64,000 nt of DNA from Vicia villosa. Lineage: Eukaryota > Streptophyta > Magnoliopsida > Fabales > Fabaceae. The notes beneath the pieces are model-generated. The model had not been told where the DNA came from. It searched no databases and worked only from the letters and a program-made list of their open reading frames with translations. Below are positions 44,768-54,731 of the stretch, one piece after another (the first letter of the stretch is position 1; every line of letters begins with the position of its first letter). The position numbers and the translations under genes were made by a program. The stretch is taken from contig NW_026705148.1 of assembly GCF_029867415.1 (NCBI RefSeq), positions 62,001 to 126,000 on the forward strand. The letters are read 5' to 3'.

Positions 44768-45327
44768 GAGTGAAAAGAAGGATAGAGACGTTGGGGAATG
44801 AAGTGATTCCGTACAAAAAGGGAAATTTGAGTGGTAGTAGGATTTGAAAGAAAGTGTATGGTAGGGTTTGAAAAGAGAGATGTATAGAATAAAGTTAGGA
44901 TTTGATTTTGAAAGAAAGAGATTTGAAAACAAAGGAAAAGATTTTGAAAATAATAGAATATAGTACAAAAATTAGTGGGAAACAAAAACTAATAATAATT
45001 TACTCGTTACCAGTACAGTCTGAATCCCCGGACTCAGCGCCTGCAAAAAATTTAATTTTGTACCAATTGCGTCAGTACTATTTATCTGCAAATAAATCTC
45101 AAATAAACAGCGTGTGTGAAGTGATAAACAGTAATTAGCATTTGTGTAAGAATCAATTCAACAGCGAACCAAAATACCGTATAAGAAAAATTCTAAAAAC
45201 CGAGTATTCATAAAATCAGGATATTTATGAAATAAAATCCAAGATTATATGAAACTCTCAATTTTTAGACAAAAGTCTGTTGCCTTCTTTTTTTGAAAAA
45301 GATGCGGGCAAATTTTGGGGTATAACA

Positions 45328-45854
45328 ATATGGAAAGCACCCAATTGCACGAAAAGAGGTCAGATGCGCAACTAAAACATTATCCTGTGGACCAGAAAAG
45401 GGCTGAGTTGACACACGAAGCCAAAATGCTGAAGGGAGGATCTTCCAGAGTTCAAAAGAGGGCTAGAACGGAAAAAGGTGAAAGAGATACTACTGTTGTT
45501 GTTGAGGATCACCAGAAGATCATAAAAAGGGCCATAAAAGAGGCAGAAGAGAAACTCAAGCGAGAGTACAAAGAAGACTTGAAGGCTTATAAACTCGAGA
45601 TAGAAAAGGAGGCTAGAGCTGAAGTTAAGAGTCTGAAAAAGAAACTGGAAGAAGAGACCACCCAAAGAATAGCAGTTGAGACTCAGTTGAAAGGAAGTCA
45701 CCTCCGTGCCGCCCGACTAACAGAAGAGAATGCCAAGCTCAGAGATCATATGATGGGTATGGAGAACGCACCTGAGAAGGCTTATCTCCCAGAATGTAAA
45801 GGATGTGACGAACTTAGGAAGTGCTGCAAGAAGCTAGATGGGCAGTTATTCTAA
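45328..45854 (+). pseudogene. Ogre B ORF1, C-terminal coiled-coil part
   Basis: About 175 residues after the solo LTR. It is Lys/Glu/Arg-rich with long helical heptads (EEKLKREYKEDLKAYKLEIE...) and ends with a CKGCDELRKCCKKLD cysteine cluster. It stops at TAA 45852-45854. This is the usual C-terminal layout of Ogre ORF1: globular N-terminus, coiled coil, cysteines. It is separated from the N-terminal part by the LTR and is in a different frame from simple continuation. Confidence 0.7.
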
Positions 45855-46377
45855 AAGGATGTAGTAATCCAAAGCTTCGTCAAAGGAAGAGATAGGAAGG
45901 CAACCAAGATACTGTTTGATGAAACCAAGAAGTGGAGTGATGAGCACTTCAGACAAGGAGGACCTCTATTTTATACTCAGATGGATTGATGTTGAGTCTA
46001 TATGTCTTGACCACCACCAGACTTGTTGGATGGGGTCCTTTATTTTTCCTTGTTGAACTATCTTGTTGATGTATGGTCTCGCCCAAGTTTAAATTCCTGT
46101 TATGAATGAAAAAGAACTAGTTCCTTTGTTTCTCTTAATGCTTGTCCTCTATCACGTTGTTAGCTATTCTAGATCAATATTGAAATCTTGGATACTCTGA
46201 AAATGGCACATCACGTCATACGCACACATGCACTCATACATTCACATTATCACATTGCATTTTCAGGTTATTATACAAGAAACTAATTGGGGTCCCTTTC
46301 AGCAACAGATTTCTGCTTCAATAACAAAGCTGACTTCCTTACATCCATACCGTACCAGGAACAATCAGAAAAGGATC
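45855..46377 (+). other. Spacer between Ogre B ORF1 and gag
   Basis: 520 bp. An open frame runs from 46228 into gag but lacks gag similarity before ATG 46378. Nothing else recognised. Confidence 0.5.
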
Positions 46378-48405
46378 ATGGACCACTTCGAACAGAATCA
46401 AGCTGCCCTCCGTAGGGATATGGATGTCATGGGGGATAGAATGACCCAACTCATGGAGACCCTCCACGCCGTCGTTCAAGGACAAGATGAGCTCAGGAAG
46501 AGCGTCGCTAATCTGACCAAAGAGGTCCCTACCCCTGCTACCGATGGAGGGACGAAACCTAAAGAGATTCTTGTTGATGGGGTACCGAAATTGGTGGACG
46601 ATCACCACGATGTTATTGATCTTGACCATGATCTTACCACTGAGTTGACCGAAACTGCTAAGATGTACCAGGCTCTGGAGGAACGCCTTAAGGCCATTGA
46701 AGTTGCTAAAACTTCAAGTTTCAACACTACTGCTTTGTGCCTGGTACCTGGGATTGTTATTCCCCCAAAATTTAAGGTGCCAGATTTCAATAATTACAAG
46801 GGGGTTACCTGCCCAGAGACTCACCTTCGTTCCTACTGCTGTAAGATGGCCGCTCATGCTGAGAATGAACCATTGCTCATGCACTTCTTTCAGGATAGTA
46901 TCACTAGAGCCCCGTTGGAGTGGTATATGAAACTTGAGAGGGCTAATGTTAGTACTTGGGGAGAACTTGTTAATGCCTTCTTGAAACAATACCACTATAA
47001 CACTGTTATGGCTCCCAGCCGCGCCCAGCTTCAAAATATGGCACAAAAGTCTGAAGAATCTTTCAAAGAATACACCCAGAGGTGGCGCGAACTTGCCGCT
47101 CGAGTTCAACCTCCTCTCCTCGACCGCGAATTGATTGATCTGTTTATGGGTACTCTGAAAGGGCCGTATCTTCAGCACATGATCAGCAATACTTCTCCTT
47201 CTTTCTCAGATGTGGTCATCATTGGTGAACGGGTTGAGAACTGTGTTAAAGCTGGTACCATTCAAGGTGTTACTAGTCCTAGCAATTCTAATGGAAATGG
47301 TAAAAAACCATACTCCGGATTTGTGAAGAAGAAAGAAGGTGAAACCAGCACTGCTTCAGTTGATCAAGGTCGAACTCCTGTATACTCTGCTGTTCCACCT
47401 CCTTACTACCCAATGCCTTATGTTGTTCCCAATCCGTATGTCCCTCAGGCGTACGCTGCTGCACTTCCACAACCATGGGTGGCACCTCAACAGCCTTTCA
47501 TCCCACAACAACAAGTTGTTGCCCCTCAGAATCGTCAACAAAATCCCAAGCCTCAAGGTCAAAGAGCTCCACAAAGGCAAAGATACCCTGAAAGGCGTAT
47601 AGATCCGGTTCCGATGCCATACGCCCAACTTCTTCCCCAATTGCTTGCTGGTCAGTTGGTGCAACTCCGTGAAATGGGTCCTCCACCTAGTCCTCTTCCT
47701 CCAGGATATGATGCTAATGCTCGTTGTGAGTTTCATTCAGGTGCTCCAGGCCATACGATTGAAAAGTGTAGAGCATTAAAGTACAAAGTTCAGGATCTCC
47801 TCGATGACAAGCTTATCTCGTTCGCTCCTACTGGTCCTAATGTGCAGAATAATCCTATGCCTCCCCACGCAGGTGCGACCAATGCTGTTGAATTGTGTGG
47901 CGAACAGATCCTGGTAACTGATGTTAATGAGGTTAAGATGCCGCTTGCAAATGTCAGAGAACATCTCGTGCAACAAGGGGTTTTGTGTGAACTACATGAC
48001 TTCTGTTTACAATGTTCTTCTAATCCAGAGGAATGTGCCAGGTTGAGGGATGAGATTCAAAAGCTTATGGATGAAGGTGTCATTAGAGTGGAAAGAGTTA
48101 TTTCTGATGAAGAGGTGGTTGTTCTAGAGATTCCTTACTATCCTGCTGATATGACAAAAGCCCAAAGCACTCCTTTGATTATTCAAACTCCGAGTACTCC
48201 ATTGGTTATTCAGACTCCGAATACTCCTCTGGTCATCCGTCCCCAAGCTCCTCAGACTCCATCTCCTGCTCCCTCTTCGTTGGTTGATTCTAAGGCTGTT
48301 CCTTGGAGTTATAATGCTGTGTATATTCGAGGGAAGAAGTATGATTGTCCTCCAGTGGGTAATTCGAATGTCACTAATATCGCTGGGACTAGTGGCATCA
48401 CTTGA
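46378..48405 (+). pseudogene. Ogre B gag (in-frame stop before protease)
   Basis: From ATG 46378 (MDHFEQNQAALRRDMDVMG) about 675 residues. Order: N-terminal coiled coil, a retrotransposon gag capsid domain (HLRSYCCKMAAHAENEPLLM... W-rich, nt 46800-47190), a Pro/Gln-rich stretch (47380-47680), and a CxxH...HxxxxC zinc-like motif (CEFHSGAPGHTIEKC, nt 47725-47769). The linker to the protease follows. A TGA at 48403-48405 stops the frame where Ogre A has an Arg codon (VTRSGRVF); the same frame continues beyond it. In Ogre the gag and protease are read through as one ORF. Confidence 0.88.
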
Positions 48406-49745
48406 AGTGGCCGAATCTTTGCCGCCCCACCTCCGCCTCCCAAAGAGACTAACAAGGATGTTAACGCTCAGACTAAAGGGAAACAGGTTGCCGTGGATCC
48501 TCCTGAGCTCCGTACTGCACAAGACGCTGAACAACTTCTGAGAATTATAAAGAAAAGTGATTACAAGGTGATTGATCAGCTTGACCAAACTCAAGCTAAG
48601 ATTTCCATCTTGTCCCTTTTGGTGCACTCAGAAGCTCACTATGATGCTCTAATGAAAGTTCTGGCTTCTGCTCATGTAACTCAAGACATTACTGTGCCAC
48701 AGTTTCAAGGGGATGTAACCAATATTGCTGCTGGTAATTGTTTGGGTTTTTGTGATGAGGTACTTCCACCTAAGGGTAGAGCACATAACAAAGCATTACA
48801 TATCTCCATGAAGTGCTTGGATACTGTTTTATCTCGAGTTCTGATCGATATAGGGTCTTCCCTTAATGTGATGCCCAAGGCTACTCTGTTCAAGCTGAGT
48901 ATGGATGGGGTTATGATGAGACCGTGCACTATGAGCGTCAGAGCGTTTGATGGTTCTAGAAGGTCCGTAGAAGGGGAGATTGATTTGCCCGTCAAGATTG
49001 GTCCTCACACATTCTACATTGCCTTCTATGTCATGGATATTCGCCTTTCGTACACTTGCCTCTTGGGTCGTCCTTGGATCCACGCTGCTGGAGCCGTGAC
49101 ATCTACCCTCCATCAGTGTTTGAAATTTGTTGTGGGTGACAAGATTGTTGTAATCACTGGTGAAGAGGATCTGGTAGTCAATAATCTAGCAACATACCGT
49201 TATGTGGCAGTAGAAGGAGAAATACAAGAGACACCTTTTCAAGCCTTGGAGATTGTGTCAGTTGATAAACTCCCTGTGGTCGAAAATAAGAGGGAACCTG
49301 GAGCACCCCTCTCATCCTTGAATGATGCCAAGGCTTTCCTAGAAGCTAGTGTTCCCCATGGTGCCTGGGGCAAGTTGATTGATGTCTATGAGAAGCGAGA
49401 CAAGCATGGGCTAGGGTACCAACCATCCTCTTCTACTCAGCTCAGCACAATTCTTGGGAAGAGGGTGATCCCCCAAATTTCTCAGGTGAACTCAGTGCCA
49501 GTACTAGTTCTGGAGGTCAGGTTCTCGCCATGGATGATGAAGATGAAGAAGATCTCTCAGGATTCATTTGCCATGCTGCACCCGGACAAGAACTCAACAA
49601 CTGGACCATATTGGACATCCCAGAGTCATTTTTATGGAGATGTAATTTTCTTGTTTCGATAAATCATGTGCTTCGCCCCAAGCATTTTGATCGCTTGTAT
49701 AAAGAAGGGCCCCCCATGTGTTTCAATTTGTTTAATAATGAATAA
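48406..49745 (+). pseudogene. Ogre B protease and ORF2 C-terminus (frameshifted)
   Basis: Continues in the gag frame after the stop. The protease has its Asp at nt 48847 in an LIDIGSSLNVMP motif (Ile where Ogre A has Asn) and the LLGRPWIHAAGA motif at 49060-49095. A glycine-patterned HGLGYQPSS segment (about 49405-49430) follows. Near a C-run at about 49471 the coding frame moves by one base to the frame that holds the acidic MDDEDEEDLSGFI segment and runs to TAA 49743-49745. The shift is a probable single-base loss. Part of 49640-49745 may already be intron. Confidence 0.8.
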
Positions 49746-49860
49746 AAGTTATATTTTTGCACGCAATTACTGCTCCATTTCTTTCATTTTATTTTAAATT
49801 TTTTTTCATAAATGGCAAAACTTTTCTTTTTTTATTTCCTTTATGTGTTGCATTCTAAGG
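49746..49860 (+). other. Putative Ogre intron, 3' part, with acceptor (Ogre B)
   Basis: T-rich tract followed by TTGCATTCTAAG, a good plant acceptor, directly before a frame open from 49862 into RT. The donor is unclear; a GATGTAA at about 49639 is a candidate. It corresponds in position to 11541-11863 in Ogre A. Confidence 0.4.
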
Positions 49861-49861
49861 C

Positions 49862-51496
49862 ATAAATCATCCATCGTGCAAATCCGGCTCGGATTCCATC
49901 AAAAATGATAATGTTACAGTTCCATGTCCTGATATCCTTGAGAATCCAATTGACCAAGCTGATGAAGATAGTGGGGAAAATTGTGAAGTCCTTGCGGAAT
50001 TGGAAAGACTTTTAAGACAAGAAGAGAAATCTATTCAGCCACATCAGAAGGCCATAGAAATCATCAACCTCGGTACAGAAGAAGCAAAGAGAGAAGTCAA
50101 GATAGGGGCCGCTTTGCAAAGTGATGTAAAGAGAAGGTTGATTGAGCTGCTTCGAGAGTATGTTGATATCTTCGCCTGGTCGTATGAAGACATGCCTGGT
50201 TTAGACACCGACATCGTTATGCACAGGTTACCGCTTAAACCAGAATGTCCGCCTGTGAAACAAAAATTGCGAAGAACTCGACCTGATATGGCTTTGAAGA
50301 TCAAGGAGGAAGTTGAAAAACAGTTGAAGGCTGGTTTCTTGTCTGTGTGTGAATATCCTCCATGGATTGCAAACATCGTACCTGTTCCTAAGAAGGACGG
50401 AAAGGTGCGCATGTGTGTCGACTATCAAGATCTGAATAGGGCGAGTCCGAAGGATGACTTCCCTCTGCCTCACATTGATGTGCTAGTCGACAATACTGCT
50501 CAGTATTCGGTGTTCTCATTCATGGATGGTTTTTCTGGCTATAACCAAATAAAGATGGCTCCCGAAGACATGACCAAGACTACTTTTACCACTCCGTGGG
50601 GTACGTATTGTTATAAGGTGATGCCTTTTGGCCTTAAGAATGTCGGTGCAACGTATCAACGAGCAATGGTGACCCTTTTCCATGACATGATCCATAAGGA
50701 GATCGAAGTATATGTCGACGATATGATTGCAAAATCTCAAACTGAGGAGGAACATTTGGTATATCTTGAGAAATTGTTTGCTCGTCTACGAAAATTCAGG
50801 TTGAGGCTTAATCCAAATAAGTGCACTTTTGGAGTGCAATATGGAAAATTACTCTGATTCATCGTGAGCCAACGAGGGATTGAGGTCGACCCTGATAAAG
50901 TAAGAGCAATACAGAATATGCCAGCACCGAAGAATGAAAAAGAAGTTCGAGGGTTCCTTGGGAGATTGAATTACATAGCCAGGTTCATTTCTCATCTCAC
51001 TGACACTTGTGAACCCATCTTTAGGCTGCTACGCAAAAATCAAGATATCCGTTGGGATGATCATTGTCAAGAAGCCTTCGAAAGGATCAAACAGTACCTC
51101 CAAGAGCCACCAATTCTCATGCCTCCGGTTCCTGGGAGGCCGCTTCTTATGTACTTAACTGTGCTTGAAGGATCTATAGGGTGTGTGCTGGGCCAGCATG
51201 ACGAGTCTGGTCGAAAAGAGTGCGCTATTTATTACCTGAGTAAAACGTTTACCGATTGTGAATCCCGTTACTCACTACTCGAGAAAACTTGTTGTGCTTT
51301 GGTATGGGCCGCTCGCCGAATGAGGCAGTATATGTTGTCTCACACCACTTTATTGATCTACAAAATGGACCCGATAAAGTACATCTTTGAAAAACCGGCT
51401 CTTAAAGGAAGACTGGCACGATGGCAAATGCTTTTATCAGAGTACGATATTCAGTATGTTACACAGAAGGCCATCAAAGGAAGTGTCCTTGCAGAT
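49862..51496 (+). pseudogene. Ogre B pol: RT and RNase H (stop codon, cut by element D)
   Basis: The frame is open from 49862. RT motifs VPKKDGKVRMCVDYQDLN and YVDD (nt 50711-50722) are intact. A TGA at 50855-50857 replaces a conserved Gly (Ogre A has GGT in the aligned LGFIVS motif). The frame then continues through the RT connection (FLGRLNYIARFI) and Ty3 RNase H (YLTVLEGSIGCVLG, FTDCESRYSLLEK) up to IKGSVLAD. It is cut at 51496 by element D; archaeal RNase H and integrase are outside the window. Confidence 0.9.
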
Positions 51497-52292
51497 TTTA
51501 ATACGGTGAACTGACTTTATTTGAAATGTCGCGGATAGCAAGAGTCACCATCGACTTTTATTTTATCCAATTGGAAAGGAAAAAAGAACAGGAAAGACCT
51601 TTGAAAGATTTTGAGTTCGGGGGGTAGGTTATACAAAGGGAAGGTGTAAGGCACCCTTTGCATCCATGGTTATCCATAGGCTCTTAATTGCTTAGCTCAC
51701 TTTGTTTGTTTGAAAAGTTTGAATAAGAAAATATTCGTTTAAGGACTTTAGCTTGTAAATAAGCGTAGCCTTGTTTTGAATTGAGTTGGAAAAGAGGTGT
51801 GAAAAGTAATTTGAAATTTTGTTGTGAGCAAGCAGTTAAGAGCTACCTACCCTAAGATTATGGTCTTTCTTGTTCTTTAAGTCTTTCGGGCGAAAGGGTC
51901 TATCCATACCATGAGAAGGCAGGAAGTCTTTCAATTGGATGTGAAGGGTCATCGAGAAAGTATCATTCGCCATAAAACTGTCCCCACCATGAAGAGGTAA
52001 GTAGTCTTTGAGGAAGGATAAAATAGTCATTTAGGCAACAGTAAGGATACCTTAGCAATCGAAGGGACTATCACCATTTAATCGAGGGACAAGATCACAT
52101 TTTATCGTAGGCAACTCGAAAGGGACTATGATCTTTTATCGGAGGGACGTGGTGATTTTGAATCGAAGGAAGCAAGCTAAGGTATCCCTATATTCGAAGG
52201 GACTTGACTATTTGATCGAAATCGAAGGCAACAGGCAACAGGCAACAAGAGGGGTACCCTAAAGGTGTTTGTGTGCACCAATCACGTGATTG
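51497..52292 (-). repeat. Element D left LTR, truncated
   Basis: 795 bp collinear with 61407-62199, then abrupt divergence after CAATCACGTGATTG. The rest of this 3' LTR, which should be over 2.6 kb, and the PPT are missing. It contains the U5 hairpin (51631-51663), a mutated PBS-like motif (51541-51552) and TCGAAGGGACTAT-type repeats (52059-52230). Confidence 0.8.
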
Positions 52293-53091
52293 CTTCCGGA
52301 ATGTATATCTGATTGGAATGTTTCAGAAGTCTGGGGGTCAAGCTTCCAAAATGTTCATCTGATTAGGATTGATTTGTTAATGGTATTTTTCTGACCAGTT
52401 GGTCGACCTGAAAGTAAAAGTTAGTTTTATGTGATGTTATGAATGCAAATGCAATGTTTTTAAGGATCTTTAAGGAATTTAGTTAGCAACATTGGAAAAT
52501 GGTTTGGTCGCATCTTTGTTTGAAGAACTCTGATTCTTGGATGTTCTTCCTTGGGAATCAAGCTCACCATATCCAGTGGGTCATCGCCTCTGATTCGAGA
52601 TACTTGTGAATTTGAAGGTACACGACTAGAGGAAAATAAATCTTCTTTCCCCTTGATAGGAATTCAGTCCTTGATAAGAGCACCTGAAATTGTGCGCCCT
52701 AAATTCCTAAGATCCTTGAAAGGGTTAGTTAAATCATGTTATGCTTATGATGTCATGATGTCATGATGTTATGCAATGCATCAGGCAAAGCGTAAGATGG
52801 TAAAGACGAGTGAGTCCCACAAGAAGAACCTGCAAGAAAACTAAAGGGTTAGTGGAAAGCACAGACGAATCACACAAGTGTCCTTAGGTTTAAAGGCTTG
52901 CGTGAAGTTCGTAGGTAAGTACCCTCCCCACTGAAGTTAAGTTGGTTCAACCTGTCCTAGAATAGTAACTGGGTTCTATGGTGATCATATCCCTGATCTT
53001 TCTCGCGGGAATTGTCTCAACATGGCACTCGATCGGCCAACCAAAAGCATCCCTAGAGTCCAATCTCAATGAGTGTAGCATCGAGTATCAA
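52293..53091 (-). other. Element D internal sequence, left part
   Basis: 800 bp of unique, non-coding sequence with short TGATGTCATGA repeats near 52745-52770. No credible ORF. Confidence 0.6.
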
Positions 53092-53096
53092 CCGGC
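53092..53096. repeat. Target site duplication CCGGC (left copy, copia)
   Basis: CCGGC precedes the LTR at 53097 and recurs at 61013-61017. Confidence 0.93.
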
Positions 53097-54419
53097 TGTA
53101 AGTATAAGAGTGCGCCTAAGAGGGGGGGTGAATTAGGTTTTCAAAAATTTAATCGGTTTTATGAGAATACTTCTAATAATTTTTGGTTAAGTGTTTGAAG
53201 GTTTTTGTAAGGTTCTTTTCTTTTCTTTGGTAATGGTGATGAAAGAGACAAAGTGCGGAAAAGTAAAGAACGCAACGATATATACTGGTTCCCCTCAAAA
53301 TCCGAGAGTACTCCAGTCCCCTTTCAAACACGAAAGAGATTTCACTATAGTTAGAATTATTGTACAAGCCTATGCCTACTATCTAACCTATAGGGTGATC
53401 AAAGGTTCTTAACACCTTTAAGATCAATCAACACTAATGTGAATGAAGAACAATCCTCTTCAAACACACCACTTACTTCCAACAATCCTGGATAGTAAGG
53501 AAACAATACAATCTTATTTTCAACAATCCTGAAAAATAAGATATAATTTCTAAGTATAATTTGAGTAGAAGTTTGTAGAGCAATATCAATCTTGGATTGA
53601 TCTTCTTCTTCAAATAAACAATTCTCAAAATGAATATAAGTGTTCACAATGTATGCATGAAACTTTAAATGAATTCTCAATGAAAATGTGTATAGAAAGT
53701 TTCACTTGAAAATAAGATTTGATGAACACTTGGAAATATTGAAAGATGAAGAATATATGGTTTATGAATTGTTAATGAAGAAGGTGAATAATGATTCTGA
53801 AATATGTAGTATTTATAATGTGTCAAACACCTCTTTGAATGGTTATTTTTCCATGAAACAATGCAATGATCAAGTGGTAAGAAAATGGATTCGTTTGAAT
53901 AAGATCATGCAATGAAAAAACACACTTGTTCAGTAGGAACCGGTTCCTACCTGGGACAACCCGGTTCCTGCTGAACGTTACAGTAGAAATTTCAAATTTT
54001 GAACTGAGGAACCGGTTCCCACCTAGGGACAACCCGGTTCCCCATAGTAAAACACAGAGAACTGAAAACTTAGAATGCTGGGAACCGGTTCCCCCATAGG
54101 GACAACCCGGTTCCTAAAACCTTTATTTTGAATTTTAACTTTGAAAAAGGTTTTAAATGAACTTTTTGAAGGATGACACTTTGTAGTATGTTTATGATAT
54201 GCATGGAAATATATTTGTGAACAATTATATGTCAAAGTGAGTATTGTTTATACCTTTGACATTTTAGCTTGATTCTTGAATCTTCACAATTTCTTCAAGA
54301 CTTTGAAATGATGTATTTTTGCTTGATACTTGAAATTCTTTTTGCACATCCTTTATAAAAGCTTGATGTCCATATTGTCTTCATCAAAACACACTATACT
54401 TGAGAAGCTTGCATTTACA
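53097..54419 (-). repeat. Copia left LTR (3' LTR in element sense)
   Basis: 1323 bp, TGTAAGTATAAG...GCATTTACA on +. Minus-sense TATA box (53810-53817), preceded by three GGAACCGGTTCC palindromes (53936, 54008, 54081). No gene. Confidence 0.95.
53936..54092 (-). promoter_or_regulatory. Three palindromes GGAACCGGTTCC upstream of copia TATA box
   Basis: Perfect 12-bp palindromes at 53936-53947, 54008-54019 and 54081-54092, 72-73 bp apart, each followed within about 25 bp by AACCCGGTTCC. They lie about 120-280 bp upstream of the minus-strand TATAAATA. Copies are in the right LTR at 60529, 60601 and 60674. They are probable binding sites; no factor can be named from sequence. Confidence 0.6.
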
Positions 54420-54435
54420 TTCTCCCCCTTTTTGA
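54420..54435 (-). other. Copia polypurine tract
   Basis: Minus strand AAAAAGGGGGAGAA abutting the 3' LTR. Further AAGGGGGAG motifs appear on the minus strand near 54510-54540 and 54645. Confidence 0.8.
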
Positions 54436-54731
54436 TGATGACAACCAAGTCTTGAAAATGTTTTGAAAAAGAGTTGTTTTGTGCTTTTGAAATTATGTAG
54501 AACAATGCAAGGCTCCCCCTATGTTAGAGACTCCCCCTAAATCCATGATTCCTTGATTTATGGTGATGAGTTTTATTTGATAATTTTAACAATGGCCTGC
54601 ATTTTTCTTTGAAACAAAACAACAACAAAAACACATGCATATTCTTCTCCCCCTTTGTTATTATCAAAAAGGATGGGGAAAAAGAGAAAATTGATATAAA
54701 ATCTTTGATGTATGAAAATGACGAACAAATT
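54436..54731 (-). other. Copia 3' non-coding region
   Basis: 300 bp between the pol stop and PPT, with several purine tracts (CTCCCCCT on +). No gene. Confidence 0.6.

Larger units (their letters stand above)
40642..45327 (-). mobile_element. Minus-strand solo LTR inside Ogre B ORF1
   Basis: No PBS, PPT or internal region is found, so this is one LTR of about 4.7 kb. In its sense it starts TGTTATACCCCAAAATTTGC at 45327 and ends ...AAAACA at 40642. It has a U5 hairpin (40761-40793), PBS-like AGAGTCGCCACC (40665-40676), an AT-rich centre (41500-42030) and a TATA box (44758-44767). I find no matching TSD, and the ORF1 frame on the two sides does not fit a simple insertion, so some host bases were probably lost. 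The left boundary could be 40642, 40648 or 40655. Confidence 0.78.
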
